From Roseiarcus sp050012775 (GTDB taxonomy: Bacteria > Pseudomonadota > Alphaproteobacteria > Rhizobiales > Beijerinckiaceae), in contig JBEKGN010000007.1 in assembly GCA_050012775.1 (NCBI GenBank), positions 96,636-160,635 of the forward strand: 64,000 nt of DNA. Direction: 5' to 3'. Below are positions 52,523 through 62,418 of the stretch, one piece after another. Under the pieces are notes generated by a model. That model saw only the letters and a program-made list of their open reading frames with translations, had not been told where the DNA came from and did no database searches. The translations under genes were made by a program, and so were the position numbers. Each line of letters begins with the position of its first letter. Within the stretch, counting starts at the first letter, position 1.

Positions 52523-52963
52523 TTAACCCGCGCTCGCGGCCATCACCGCCGCGTCGACCCCCGACCAGCCGCGCGCGGCGCGCGCGCGCACCGCCGCGAG
52601 GAACCAGGCGGGCGCGCGATGGGCCTCGGCGAGCACCGCGACCAGCGCCGCCAGCGCATTGACCGAGGCGCATTCGTCGGCGCGCGCGATCAGCCATTCC
52701 GCCTGGGCCTCGTCGACGATTCCGGTCGGCCGCGCCTGCCAGACGACGTGCTCGGCGATCATCTCGACGAAGAATTCCGTCCATTCCGGCGCGTTGGCGA
52801 GCCCGGCGCGCTCGACGGCGAACAATTCGTCCGCCGCCTCGCGCGAAACCCAGCCGTCGGCGAACACCTCGCGCCGAAGCCAGGCGACGTCCATCGCGCT
52901 GACTCTGCGGCCGTGAATCATCGCGGTGATGATTGTACGGCTCCTATCCACGGTGAACGCCAT
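52523..52963 (-). CDS. Conserved hypothetical protein of the pcc locus
   Basis: A 146-residue protein, probably all-helical ('TIITAMIHGRRVSAMDVAWL', 'ADELFAVERAG', 'EWTEFFVEMIAEHVVWQ'). Proteins with the same start and the motif 'TEFFVEMIAEHVVWQARPTG' occur in other alphaproteobacteria, as far as I recall, without an assigned function. It lies between pccA and vapC on the same strand as both. Coding is well supported; function is unknown. Confidence 0.7.
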   Translation of the reverse strand: MAFTVDRSRTIITAMIHGRRVSAMDVAWLRREVFADGWVSREAADELFAVERAGLANAPEWTEFFVEMIAEHVVWQARPTGIVDEAQAEWLIARADECASVNALAALVAVLAEAHRAPAWFLAAVRARAARGWSGVDAAVMAASAG

Positions 52964-53166
52964 GACGCAACCCTATCCAACGCCCCCGCCGTCTCGTTGG
53001 ACGGCTTGTTTTATGGCGGCGACTCTGGGCCGCAAACTTTGCCAGGTCGTGAATTCGCCAAAGCGCCTGCCGAAACGGTTAAGGCGCGGCAAAGGCTCAT
53101 GGTTTCAAGATGATGAAGGGACGAGCCGTCTCTTCGGCGCGTAGGTCGGATCGGGCGCCGACTCGA

Positions 53167-53595
53167 TCACGGCTCCGGTTCTCGCCAATCCAACTCCCGA
53201 AAACGGGCGTAGTCGCGATCGAAGGTGATCCATGTGCAGCCGTTCTCGATCGCCAGGGCGGCGAACCAGGCGTCCGTGATCCGGGGGCCGCGTATAGCCG
53301 CCTCGGCGCATATCCGCCTGAAGATCGCCCAATGCCGTTCACCCGGCTCTACGATCGCGCAATGCGGCTGGCTCATCAGATTATCGCAATAGGCGAAAAC
53401 CTCCTCGATCGGGCTCGGCTGAACGAAGACGCGAGGATTGGTGACGATCCGGGCGACGGCGCTCAAAGCGAGCGTCGAAACGCCAAACAGCGCGTCGCCC
53501 CCGACAATCCTGTCGAGCCAGGGCTTGCATGTCGCGTGGCGCGGCGAATCAGCGCGGAATGCGTAGATCAGGACGTTGACGTCGGCGAGGATCAC
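53167..53595 (-). CDS. PIN-domain toxin (VapC-like)
   Basis: A 142-residue RNase toxin of the PIN fold. The four acidic catalytic positions are recognisable: Asp5 in 'ILADVNVLIYAF', a Glu near residue 45 region, Asp in 'ITDAWFAALAIE', and Asp in 'WITFDRDYARF'. The 'LTALAIENG-TWITFDRDY' style matches VapC proteins of the TIGR00028-like group. It overlaps the antitoxin gene by four bases, so the two are co-translated. Confidence 0.9.
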   Translation of the reverse strand: MILADVNVLIYAFRADSPRHATCKPWLDRIVGGDALFGVSTLALSAVARIVTNPRVFVQPSPIEEVFAYCDNLMSQPHCAIVEPGERHWAIFRRICAEAAIRGPRITDAWFAALAIENGCTWITFDRDYARFRELDWREPEP

Positions 53596-53858
53596 TCGAG
53601 TCGCCCGGCGGCGCTCAGATCGTCTATCTCCTGCAAGGCGGCCGTGTCATCGAGGTCGATCCCCGGTCTCAAACCGCCTCTCGCCGTGCTCACGGGCGGC
53701 AGAGCCGGGGCCGGCCGGCCTTCCAAAGGGCGCTCCTCGACGACGCGTCGAAGACCGTCCTCGATCAGCGCCGTCAGCGTACGGCCTTCGCTTGCCGCCT
53801 TGCGCTTGGCGCGCCTGACGAGATCGTCGGAAAGACGGACCGTTGTTCGCTCTGTCAT
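53592..53858 (-). CDS. Ribbon-helix-helix antitoxin (VapB-like)
   Basis: An 88-residue antitoxin. 'RTTVRLSDDLVRRAKRKAAS' followed by 'RTLTALIEDGLRRVVEE' is a ribbon-helix-helix DNA-binding unit; the Pro-rich, then acidic tail ('DLDDTAALQEIDDL') would wrap the PIN toxin. A perfect palindrome starts at its start codon, which fits autoregulation. Confidence 0.9.
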   Translation of the reverse strand: MTERTTVRLSDDLVRRAKRKAASEGRTLTALIEDGLRRVVEERPLEGRPAPALPPVSTARGGLRPGIDLDDTAALQEIDDLSAAGRLE

Positions 53859-53892
53859 ATGTCACGACATATATCATGTGCAGCAATATGTC
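53857..53892. promoter_or_regulatory. VapB operator: ATATGTC palindrome plus extra half-site
   Basis: ATATGTC-AC-GACATAT (53857-53872) is a perfect palindrome that touches the vapB start codon, and a further ATATGTC half-site lies at 53886-53892. Closely spaced half-sites of this kind are typical for cooperative binding of ribbon-helix-helix antitoxins. Confidence 0.65.
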
Positions 53893-53962
53893 TATGAAAT
53901 TCGTCGCGACCTTCTTCCGAGCGTAACCCACTCCCGCAGGGCCGCCTGCCCGGCGCGGCTCA

Positions 53963-54108
53963 CAACGGAATATTATCGTGCTTCTTCCAGGGCTCTCGAG
54001 TTTCTTGTTGCGCAGCATCGCCAGCACGCGCGACAGGCACCGCCGCGTCGCGTGGGGCAGCTCACCGCGGCGATGTGGCCGTACACTACGGCCAAGAAGG
54101 ACGCTCGC
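53963..54108 (-). pseudogene. Diverged copy of the pccB 3' end
   Basis: This segment aligns with 54545-54690, the last 45-50 codons of pccB: 'CGGAATATTATCGTGCTTCT' occurs at both places, and the minus-strand translation includes 'LAMLRNKKLES' against pccB 'LAMLRNKKLEN'. Small indels break the frame before and after. A small membrane-protein gene lies between the copy and the real pccB end. It is non-functional. Confidence 0.85.
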
Positions 54109-54112
54109 TTGG

Positions 54113-54472
54113 CTATCTCCGTGTCTCGTTCTTCAAACGGTCTAGATGCGACTTCTCGACGGACCGCAAATGATTTCCGAGCCGATCGAGATCAGGCTTG
54201 CGCGGGTCTCGTTCGAAGAGGAGAGCAAGAGCGGCGATCACCGCCGGGAAAAACGCGAGGAAGGGAAGCATATATCCAACCCCGCCGCCCATGAGGGCCG
54301 CCGCTCCGAGCAACAGCAAAAACAGCCAAATCACGGCCTTGAGGGCGTTGCGCCCGACTGCCCGGTCAGATCGGCCCGGCGCGGACAAAGTTCCCGTGCT
54401 CAACAACCGCCGACAGGCTTCCAGCGCCGCGACAAGGACAAGGACAATCACGATAAGGTGTTTCAAGAGCAA
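54113..54472 (-). CDS. Small hypothetical membrane protein
   Basis: A 119-residue protein with one N-terminal helix ('LIVIVLVLVAALEA') and a strongly hydrophobic central hairpin ('AVIWLFLLLLGAAALMGG' and 'LPFLAFFPAVIAALALL'), then a charged C-terminal tail. The start appears to be TTG with AAGGGG ahead. No family is recognised; small 'DUF-type' membrane proteins of this form are common. It is flanked by the pccB 3' end and a diverged copy of that end, so it probably came with the rearrangement. Confidence 0.6.
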   Translation of the reverse strand: MLLKHLIVIVLVLVAALEACRRLLSTGTLSAPGRSDRAVGRNALKAVIWLFLLLLGAAALMGGGVGYMLPFLAFFPAVIAALALLFERDPRKPDLDRLGNHLRSVEKSHLDRLKNETRR

Positions 54473-54544
54473 AGCGGCCCCTTTCTCGTGAGGAGGGCGT
54501 TCGCGCCTTACAGATCCATCTTTCTACAATTCGATTAACCGCCC

Positions 54545-56077
<1,533 letters not shown>

Positions 56078-56215
56078 GGGCGGCTCCGGGCGTTCGACGT
56101 TGCGCCGCGTGGCATAACACGGCGCGGGCGGGCCGGGAACGGGGGCGGCGGTGCGACGATCGGACGACGCGCGATTGAGGCCGCCCGCAGAGCGCGGCCG
56201 AGCCAGCGCGCCCGT

Positions 56216-56992
56216 TCAGCTCGCCGCCGCCCCCACCACCATCCGCGCCGCCGCCTCGAAATCCCGCCATCGCGCCGCGCGGCGCGCCTTGGCTTCCTCG
56301 TCCTCGCCCCATTGCGCGATCTGGAAATCCTCGCCGACATGGGCGATGCGCCAGGCCTCTTCGGCGCTGAGCGAACCGCGCGCGACGGCCAGCGCAAGGA
56401 GGACCGAGCCGGTCAGGCTCGTCATGACGTGCAGCGCCGCCAGCGCGAACGGGCTCTCAACGGCTTCGAGCGCGGCGCGGACCGCCGCGAGCGCCGGCTC
56501 GGGCTGGCGGACATGCACCACGCCCTCGGCGACGAGGAACGTCGCGCCGAGCGCCTTCCCCGCCCAGTCGAGCAGGGGATCGAATGCGGCGGCCTCCGCC
56601 GCTGCCAGCGCTTCGGGCGCCGTGGGGCGGTAGCACAGGAGGTCGGACCCGGCGTAGCCGGCGATCTCGGCGCGGGTCGCGCCAAGCGCCGCCGCGACGC
56701 CGTCGAGGGCGGAATTGGCGAGGCGCGTCAGCGGCATTGCGGCGGGGTCGATCGCCTCGCCCTGCCCCGCCCATTCCGCCGCGACAAGTTCGGCGAGCGC
56801 GCGGGTCGGCAGAATCAGCGGCTTCTTGGCGGGCGTGCGCGCGCGTCGTCCGTCGAGCAGCAGCGCGAAGCCTCCTTCGGCCTCGCCGACGCTCGCGGTC
56901 GTGAAGAAGCGCTTGATCGCGGCCGGGCGCATGTTGGCCTGCGCGGCGCGCATCGGGTCGCGTGGCGGTTCGCTTGCCGGCGCCTCACTCAT
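56216..56992 (-). CDS. ATP12-family F1-ATPase assembly chaperone
   Basis: A 258-residue ATP12-type protein, which binds the free alpha subunit of F1 during ATP synthase assembly and is found in alphaproteobacteria and mitochondria. Typical are 'RPAAIKRFFTTASVGEAEGG', 'VAAEWAGQGEAIDPAAMPLT', 'GYAGSDLLCYRA'-like 'GSDLLCYRPTAPEAL', and 'SLTGSVLLALAVARG'. Its start overlaps the end of the RluA gene by eight bases, so the two form an operon. Confidence 0.92.
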   Translation of the reverse strand: MSEAPASEPPRDPMRAAQANMRPAAIKRFFTTASVGEAEGGFALLLDGRRARTPAKKPLILPTRALAELVAAEWAGQGEAIDPAAMPLTRLANSALDGVAAALGATRAEIAGYAGSDLLCYRPTAPEALAAAEAAAFDPLLDWAGKALGATFLVAEGVVHVRQPEPALAAVRAALEAVESPFALAALHVMTSLTGSVLLALAVARGSLSAEEAWRIAHVGEDFQIAQWGEDEEAKARRAARWRDFEAAARMVVGAAAS

Positions 56993-58046
56993 CGGGCGCG
57001 TCTTCGATCGGATCGCGCTGCGAAATGTCGAAGCCGAACATGTCGAAGCTCTTCTTCATATGCTCGGGCAGCGGCGCGGTGACGTCGATCATGCCGCCGC
57101 GCGGATGCGGCAGGATGAGCCGACGGGCCATGAGGTGGAGCTTCGGCTCGACGCCCGGCGGCACGGCGCGCAGGGGATCGTGCCGCGCGGGATCGTTCTC
57201 CGGGCGGCGGTTGTATTTGGGGTCGCCGATGATGGGGTGGCCGATCGCCTCGCAATGCGCGCGCAATTGATGGGTCCGCCCCGTTATCGGCCGCATCGAA
57301 AGCCAGGCGAGGCGAGGCGCGACCTTGTCGACGACGGCGTAGAGCGTCAGGGAATGCTGCGCTTCCGGGTCGCCGTGACGCGCGACGCGCATGCGCTCGA
57401 TGTCGGCGCGGTTGTCCTTGCCCGCGCCGCGCTCGTCGCCCATCCCGACGCCCTTGGCGAGGAACAGCGAAATGCGCCCTTGGGCGGGCTTGGGAACGCC
57501 TTCGACCAAAGCCCAGTAGATCTTCTTGGCGCCGCGCGAGCGGAAGGTCGCGCCGAGCTCGGCGGCGATCTTGCGCGATTTGGCGATCAGCAGCACGCCG
57601 GAGGTGTCGCGATCGAGCCGATGCACCAGCACCGGCCGCTCGCCTTTTTTGTCCGCGAGCGCGGCGAGCATGCCGTCGATATGGCGTTTCGTTCCCGAGC
57701 CGCCCTGCACGGCCAGGCCGTAGGGCTTGTTGAGCACGATCAGGTCGCGGTCCTCGAACAGGATCATCGCGCGCAGCGCCTCGGCGTCGCGCGGATCGGC
57801 CGGCCGCTCTTTCGCGGCAGACGGGGCGGCGAGGCCGAGCGGGGGCACCCGCACGCTCTGGCCCGCCTCCAACCGTGTCGAAATCTCCGCCCGCTTGCCG
57901 GCGACGCGCACCTCGCCCTTGCGCACGATCTTGTTGAGATGGGCCTGCGGCAAGTTGGGGAACCGCCGGCGGAACCAGCGGTCGAGCCGCATTCCCGCCT
58001 CGTCCTCGCCGATCGGGTAATTCACGACTTTGTCGGGCGCGCTCAC
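56985..58046 (-). CDS. RluA-family 23S rRNA pseudouridine synthase
   Basis: A 353-residue enzyme of the RluC/RluD type. An N-terminal S4 RNA-binding domain ('RLDRWFRRRFPNLPQAHLNK') precedes the catalytic domain with the active-site Asp in 'HRLDRDTSGVLLIAKS' and the late motif 'RPITGRTHQLRAHCEAIGHP'. It should convert uridines in 23S rRNA; which positions cannot be told. It overlaps the ATP12-type gene downstream. Confidence 0.93.
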   Translation of the reverse strand: MSAPDKVVNYPIGEDEAGMRLDRWFRRRFPNLPQAHLNKIVRKGEVRVAGKRAEISTRLEAGQSVRVPPLGLAAPSAAKERPADPRDAEALRAMILFEDRDLIVLNKPYGLAVQGGSGTKRHIDGMLAALADKKGERPVLVHRLDRDTSGVLLIAKSRKIAAELGATFRSRGAKKIYWALVEGVPKPAQGRISLFLAKGVGMGDERGAGKDNRADIERMRVARHGDPEAQHSLTLYAVVDKVAPRLAWLSMRPITGRTHQLRAHCEAIGHPIIGDPKYNRRPENDPARHDPLRAVPPGVEPKLHLMARRLILPHPRGGMIDVTAPLPEHMKKSFDMFGFDISQRDPIEDAPDE

Positions 58047-58201
58047 GTCGGGCTCCGCGCCGGCGACAGGCCTGTCGGATTGAGGAAATGCCGGCGCGCG
58101 CCGCGCAGACCCGCGCCGACGAAGACAAAGAGATAGGCTTGCATGGACCGCCTATAGCGCAAGCGGGTTTGGGTTGATAGGCGCCGCCGCGTCGGCTCGA
58201 T

Positions 58202-58215
58202 GTGATCGAGGTCAA
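58202..58215. promoter_or_regulatory. FNR/FixK-like box
   Basis: GTGAT-CGAG-GTCAA matches the FNR-type consensus TTGAT-N4-ATCAA at eight of ten positions. Its centre is about 70 bases before the start codon at 58279. With a start site near 58249 this would be a class II (-41) activation site, so low-oxygen control of the next gene is possible. Confidence 0.4.
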
Positions 58216-58278
58216 GGACTTGGCCCGCCTTTTGCGCTTTGATGCTGCATATCAACAGGGGATCAGGAGGCGCGTAAG

Positions 58279-58671
58279 ATGCCAGGCCGTTATCACGCCG
58301 TCGTCTGGATCGATCATCGCCAGGCCCGCGTTTTCCATTTCAGCGCCGAAGACGCCGACAAGATCGTCGTCCACGCGGAGCACCCGGTCCGCGAGTTCAA
58401 GCGCGGGGAGAAACGCACCGGCCACCGGCTCGCCGAGGATCAGCATTTCCTCGAAGAGGTCACCAGCGCGGTCGCCGACGCCGAGGCGATTCTCGTCGTC
58501 GGCCCCTCGAGCGAGAAGCACGAACTCGTCAAGCACATCGCGCGCGTCCATCCCGGCATGATGGTCAAGGTCGAGGGCGTCGAATCGGCCGATCACCCCA
58601 GCGACAGCGAACTCGTCGCCCACGCGCGCCGCTTCGTCAAAGCCGCCGACCGCATGCGTCCTCAGCTGTAA
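58279..58671 (+). CDS. Translational machinery / eRF1-domain-like small protein
   Basis: A 130-residue soluble protein. It begins 'YHAVVWIDHRQARVFHF' and has 'ILVVGPSSEKHELVKHI' in the second half, the pattern of small bacterial proteins annotated as translational machinery protein or host-attachment-like, which have an eRF1/archaeal-release-factor-like fold. The function in this family is not settled; stress-linked ribosome roles have been suggested. GGAGG lies at good spacing before the ATG, and a possible FNR-type box lies upstream. Confidence 0.65.
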   Translation: MPGRYHAVVWIDHRQARVFHFSAEDADKIVVHAEHPVREFKRGEKRTGHRLAEDQHFLEEVTSAVADAEAILVVGPSSEKHELVKHIARVHPGMMVKVEGVESADHPSDSELVAHARRFVKAADRMRPQL

Positions 58672-58701
58672 TTCGCGGCCGATCGGGAGGTCCAGAGTCC
58701 A

Positions 58702-59436
58702 ATGGCCTATGAACTCTACTACTGGCCGGGCATTCAGGGGCGCGGCGAATTCGTCCGCCTGGCGCTGGAGGAAGTCGGCGCGCCCTATGTCGACGTCGCG
58801 CGCGAGCACGGCGAAGGCCGCGGCGTGGCGGCGATGACGAAAATCATGCGGGGAAAGGGCGGCGCGCTCATGCCCTTCGCGCCGCCGTTCCTCAGGGACG
58901 GCGACTTCGTCGTCTCGCACGTCGCCAATATCCTGGCCTATCTCGGACCGAAACTCGGCCTCGCGCCGCGCACGGAAAAGCTGTGCGTCTTCGCCAACGG
59001 CTTGCAGCTGACCATCACCGACTTCGTCGCCGAAATCCACGACACGCATCATCCGATTTCGGGCGAACTCTATTACGAGGACCAGAAGAAGCCGGCCAAG
59101 GCCCGCGCGGCCGCCTTCCTCGACAATCGCCTGCCGAAGTTCCTCGGCTATTTCGAACGCGTGCTGGAGGAAAATCCCGCCGGACGCGCGCACAGCGTCG
59201 GCGATTGGCTGACGACGGTCGATCTGTCGCTGTTCCAGCTCAGCGAGGGCCTCGCCTACGCCTTTCCCCGCGCGATGGCGAAATTCTCCGTGAAATATCC
59301 CGCGCTGGCGGCGCTTCGCGAAACGGTGCGCGAACGGCCCAGCATCGCAAGCTACCTCGCTTCGCCGCGCCGCCTGCCCTTCAACGAATCCGGCGTGTTC
59401 CGCCATTACCCGGAACTCGACCAGGACGCGCGCTAG
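58702..59436 (+). CDS. Glutathione S-transferase
   Basis: A 244-residue GST. The thioredoxin-fold domain starts 'YELYYWPGIQGRGEFVRLAL' and reaches the glutathione-binding 'FVVSHVANILAYLG' (near residue 75); an all-helical C-terminal domain follows ('GDWLTTVDLSLFQLSEGL'). Such enzymes conjugate or reduce electrophiles with glutathione. It starts 30 bases after the previous gene, so the two may share a transcript and a stress-related role. Confidence 0.9.
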   Translation: MAYELYYWPGIQGRGEFVRLALEEVGAPYVDVAREHGEGRGVAAMTKIMRGKGGALMPFAPPFLRDGDFVVSHVANILAYLGPKLGLAPRTEKLCVFANGLQLTITDFVAEIHDTHHPISGELYYEDQKKPAKARAAAFLDNRLPKFLGYFERVLEENPAGRAHSVGDWLTTVDLSLFQLSEGLAYAFPRAMAKFSVKYPALAALRETVRERPSIASYLASPRRLPFNESGVFRHYPELDQDAR

Positions 59437-59447
59437 AAGCGCAAGCG

Positions 59448-60107
59448 TCAATAAAGGCCGGGGATGAGCCGCCAGGTGCGCGCGCAATAAGCGGCGTATT
59501 CGGCGCCGAAGCGCTCGCCGAGCAGCGCCTCCTCGGCGCGGATGCGCGCGATCAGCGGCGGAATGAGCAGCGCCGCCAGCGCCACGCCGACGCTCGAGCG
59601 AAACGCCAAGCCCCAGCCCAGCGCATTCGCCAGCATGCCGAGGTAGCTGGGGTTGCGGATGACGCGATAGAGTCCGGTCGTGACGAGCTGGTGCCCCGGC
59701 TGGATCGCCGCCAGGCCGCTGAAGCGCTCGCCGAGCGCGAAGACCGGCGCGATCCGCAACACGCCGCCGAGGGCGTAGAGCGCGAGGCCGAACCAGCGCA
59801 GCGCGTCGCCGTCGAGGGTCCAGAACTCCATCCGATCGGCGAGCGCCGGCAGATAGCCCTCGAGCAGCCCGATCACGGCGAAGGGAACGAGCACCCAACG
59901 ATTGGCGCGATCCTCGCGCACGCCGGAGCTGAGGTTCCCCTTGGTGAACAGCGCCGCGCCGGCGAGCGCGAGCGTGACGCATGCGAGCGCGATCAGCGCC
60001 GGGTGCGAGAAAAAGGCGGCGAACCCGCCCTCGCCGACGACGGCGAGCCCGAGATAGGCCAACGCCCCGATCGTGGTGAAGACCGCCATTTTGGGACTCG
60101 AGGGCAT
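59448..60107 (-). CDS. ICMT/PEMT-like membrane methyltransferase family protein
   Basis: A 219-residue membrane protein with about six helices. Its last third has the conserved pattern of the isoprenylcysteine/phospholipid methyltransferase superfamily: 'LVTTGLYRVIRNPSYLGML', then 'EEALLGERFGAEYAAYC'. I start at the ATG at 60107 with GAGG ahead. In bacteria such proteins are usually of unknown substrate. It converges with the GST gene. Confidence 0.85.
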   Translation of the reverse strand: MPSSPKMAVFTTIGALAYLGLAVVGEGGFAAFFSHPALIALACVTLALAGAALFTKGNLSSGVREDRANRWVLVPFAVIGLLEGYLPALADRMEFWTLDGDALRWFGLALYALGGVLRIAPVFALGERFSGLAAIQPGHQLVTTGLYRVIRNPSYLGMLANALGWGLAFRSSVGVALAALLIPPLIARIRAEEALLGERFGAEYAAYCARTWRLIPGLY

Positions 60108-60219
60108 GAAGGCCTCACGGCGAAGAGGAGGCGGCGCGGGGGATGGCCTCCCCAGTCGCAACGCGTGCGACCCGGGAATGGCTCGATCGTCACATATGGA
60201 CGGCGTGAGGGCGGAGGAA

Positions 60220-60570
60220 TTACTGCGATTTCGGCGGCGGAAGGATGTTGGTCAAAATCGCTTCCTTGTTTTCCAGCGATATCGGATACCACCTGTAGGT
60301 ATATTCCTCGAGCGTCTTTGCCGTCGCGGCGGAAGTCGTCGTTCTCGCTAACACCCACGTCGCGCCGTTGCAGCGATTGAGAAGAATAGCGCCGTTGGGA
60401 GCGACCTTCTCGACGCCTGAAACGATCTGCCAGCAGGCGGGGGCGGCGGAGGCATCGGGGGCCTTCTGCGATGAATCCTGAGCAAGCGCGGCCGACGGCA
60501 GCAACGCCGACGCCGCGATCCATCCGCGAGCGCTCAGCGCGAAAACCAGAGAGGATGACCATGCGCGCAT
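60220..60570 (-). CDS. Small secreted hypothetical protein
   Basis: A 116-residue protein with a signal peptide ('GWIAASALLPSAALAQD'), and a mature domain with two cysteines ('PACWQIV', 'LLNRCNGATWVL') that could form one disulfide. The segment 'GAILLNRCNGATWVLAR' resembles the core of small periplasmic proteins seen in several alphaproteobacteria. Function unknown. It is transcribed divergently from nothing obvious and stands alone. Confidence 0.6.
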   Translation of the reverse strand: MRAWSSSLVFALSARGWIAASALLPSAALAQDSSQKAPDASAAPACWQIVSGVEKVAPNGAILLNRCNGATWVLARTTTSAATAKTLEEYTYRWYPISLENKEAILTNILPPPKSQ

Positions 60571-60597
60571 CGCGTAGCTTCCTTTGACGCGAAAGCG

Positions 60598-60846
60598 TCA
60601 TTGTTTCACGGTTGGCTCTTGCCCGCCAGATCGAGAATCGCCTCGCGATGATCGAACATTTCTTTCAGATTGGCCAACCCGGCTCTCTCGGCGCCGGCGC
60701 GGATGCGAAGCCGAGGCCGGCCGGCACAACGCCGACGTCGCCTTGCCAAGCCTCGTCGTCAAAGTGGCGATGAAGCGCGCAACGGCCTGCGCCGCGGCGG
60801 TCAAGGCATAGGATTGCTCATGCGTCGCATTTTGCGTTTGATCCAT
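60598..60846 (-). CDS. Small hypothetical protein (frame uncertain)
   Basis: An 82-residue frame whose first 35 residues look coding ('YALTAAAQAVARFIATLTTR'), while the rest is Arg/Ser-rich. In the latter half another frame reads more naturally ('GLANLKEMFDHREAILDLAG') and ends in a stop, so either a frameshift has occurred or only the first part is real. A 20-base palindrome begins exactly at the start codon. Confidence 0.3.
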   Translation of the reverse strand: MDQTQNATHEQSYALTAAAQAVARFIATLTTRLGKATSALCRPASASHPRRRRESRVGQSERNVRSSRGDSRSGGQEPTVKQ

Positions 60847-60865
60847 TGTCGCGCGTACGCGACAA
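60846..60865. promoter_or_regulatory. Perfect palindrome TTGTCGCG-CGTA-CGCGACAA
   Basis: Eight-base perfect arms around four central bases lie at the start codon of the small minus-strand frame and next to an AT-rich patch ('cctatctattattctg'). The symmetry and place suggest an operator, but the regulator is unknown. Confidence 0.45.
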
Positions 60866-60963
60866 CCTATCTATTATTCTGCGACCCTGCCGCACAGAAC
60901 CGCCGAAAGGGGCGAAGCGCCGGCCTGAGCTACGCGCGGGGTTCACTCGAGAGGAATGTCGCG

Positions 60964-61260
60964 ATGCGCGCTGTTCGAAACATCGGCGGGGCGAAGTGGG
61001 CCGGCGCGCGATTTCGCGCCACAGCGGCTCGCCGTCGAGCGACCCGCATCCGAGCGCTCGTCTTGGCTGCGACGGTTTGCGCTTTCGCGTCGGCGGCATC
61101 GGCCCAGCTCGCGCCCTACCTGTTCATGGCGCCTGACGCCACAACGGCCGGCGCCGCAAACTCCGCCAACCGGAACCAGCGCTGTTACTGGCAACCGCAC
61201 GGCCGTAGCGCCCCTCAGGAGCAGTGCGAAGGTCAGAGTCCCGCAGAGCCCAAGAAATAG
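60964..61260 (+). CDS. Small secreted hypothetical protein
   Basis: A 98-residue frame with an Arg-rich N-terminus and a signal peptide ('ALVLAATVCAFASAASAQ'), then a mature part of about 48 residues ('APYLFMAPDATTAGAANSAN', one Cys pair further on). GAGAGG stands about nine bases before the ATG at 60964. No family is known to me. Coding is moderately supported by the signal peptide alone. Confidence 0.45.
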   Translation: MRAVRNIGGAKWAGARFRATAARRRATRIRALVLAATVCAFASAASAQLAPYLFMAPDATTAGAANSANRNQRCYWQPHGRSAPQEQCEGQSPAEPKK

Positions 61261-61708
61261 GCCCGTTTCCCGATAAGGGGTCCCCTGCGTCGACGGGCCG
61301 CGCGGGCTGGACAGGTCAAGCCGACGCTCGGTCTGCGCCGCCGCTTCCCATACGCCGCCTCTCGGACCGGATCGGAGCCCGCCCCTCGACTCCGCCTGTC
61401 GGGAAATCGCGGAGCTTCGGCCTGTCGTTCGATTTTTGGCGACGCGGCGGGACAAGGTATCCGGATGAAGGGCCGGAAGATATTCGCCATCGCCGGACCG
61501 TCGTCCGCCGATCCCTGGGCTGAGTTTGCGAAGACGTTTCAGCGCCGGCGCGGCGGCCGTTTTGCCGCGGCTCCTGCGAGCGGCGCCGCGCTCCGCTCGC
61601 CATCGCGACAGCGCGGCCTCGACGCCTCGCTTTTTGTTTTACAGCGCAATCGAGGTGAGTCTATGCTGGCCCGCCTGCCGCGCGGACATTGGAGCTCGTG
61701 ACCGTCGC
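61261..61708. other. Intergenic stretch, no gene seen
   Basis: No supported gene lies in these 448 bases. The last part carries an AT-rich 'ctttttgttttacagc' near 61628, probably part of the promoter of the next gene, and the leader GGAGCTCGTGACCG described with the paralogue pair. Confidence 0.45.
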
Positions 61709-62167
61709 ATGAAAGAAGACGCACCAGACCCGGCGCTTCATTTTGGCAACTTGATCAGCGCCTATGCCGATACGATTCGCACCAGCGATTTCAAGGCCAA
61801 TCTCGTGGTGCTGTTCGTCGCGATCATGATGGGCCCGATTGTCGCCAACCGTGACAAATATCCGCATTTCCTGCCGCTCCCGGTCGTGTTGGCGCCATTC
61901 CTGATCGCCTTCTTGTCCCTTCTCTTTTGTGTGTTTCCCCGCTATCCCCGCAAGGGGCGCAATAATTTTTTGGTTACACGAAATCCGAGCAAGAATGATT
62001 TTGTATTTGTGAAAGACAATGTGGATGACCTGGAACAATTAAAGCTGCGATGCTCGATTCTTTCCCAAATATTATATTGGAAAACTCTCTTTCTGCTGAT
62101 TAGCATCTACATATGCTTAGCAACGATTGTGATTATTTTCGTTCTGTTGAGTTATGCGTTGCTGTAG
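61709..62167 (+). CDS. Three-helix membrane protein (paralogue 1)
   Basis: A 152-residue protein with a short N-terminal helix ('AYADTIRTSDFKAN'), two hydrophobic helices (about residues 33-48 and 58-77), 'FPRYPRKGR', a polar segment, and a C-terminal helix ('LFLLISIYICLATIVIIFVL'). It is 40-50% alike by eye to the next gene's product. The 'D-FKAN + two helices + late helix' plan recalls membrane effectors of nucleotide-signalling defence systems (Pycsar PycTM/SLATT-like), but no cyclase gene is seen here. Composition is lower in GC than the core genes, suggesting acquisition. Confidence 0.65.
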   Translation: MKEDAPDPALHFGNLISAYADTIRTSDFKANLVVLFVAIMMGPIVANRDKYPHFLPLPVVLAPFLIAFLSLLFCVFPRYPRKGRNNFLVTRNPSKNDFVFVKDNVDDLEQLKLRCSILSQILYWKTLFLLISIYICLATIVIIFVLLSYALL

Positions 62168-62418
62168 GCTATATCGCGGGAGCCGCGAGGGCGCCGTCGC
62201 GATCGTTCGCCGTCGGGCGAAGCCGGAGCGCCCTTCGAGAGCATCGCCGATCCGCTTGAGGGACGCTCTTCGTGCGACGCTGCGGCCCTTCGCCGACCGC
62301 CCGAGCCCGAGTCTTGGCGTCGACGTCATTTTATGCCCTAATGTTCGTTGCGAGCGCGCCGGCCGCGCCGGCGTCTCGGCGGCGATTTTCGCGTTCCCCC
62401 GGAGCTTGTGACCGGCCC

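Noticed and set aside
58239..58255. TTGAT...ATCAA near the eRF1-like gene as an FNR site
   Set aside because: The spacing is seven bases rather than the four required; the box at 58202-58215 is the better candidate.
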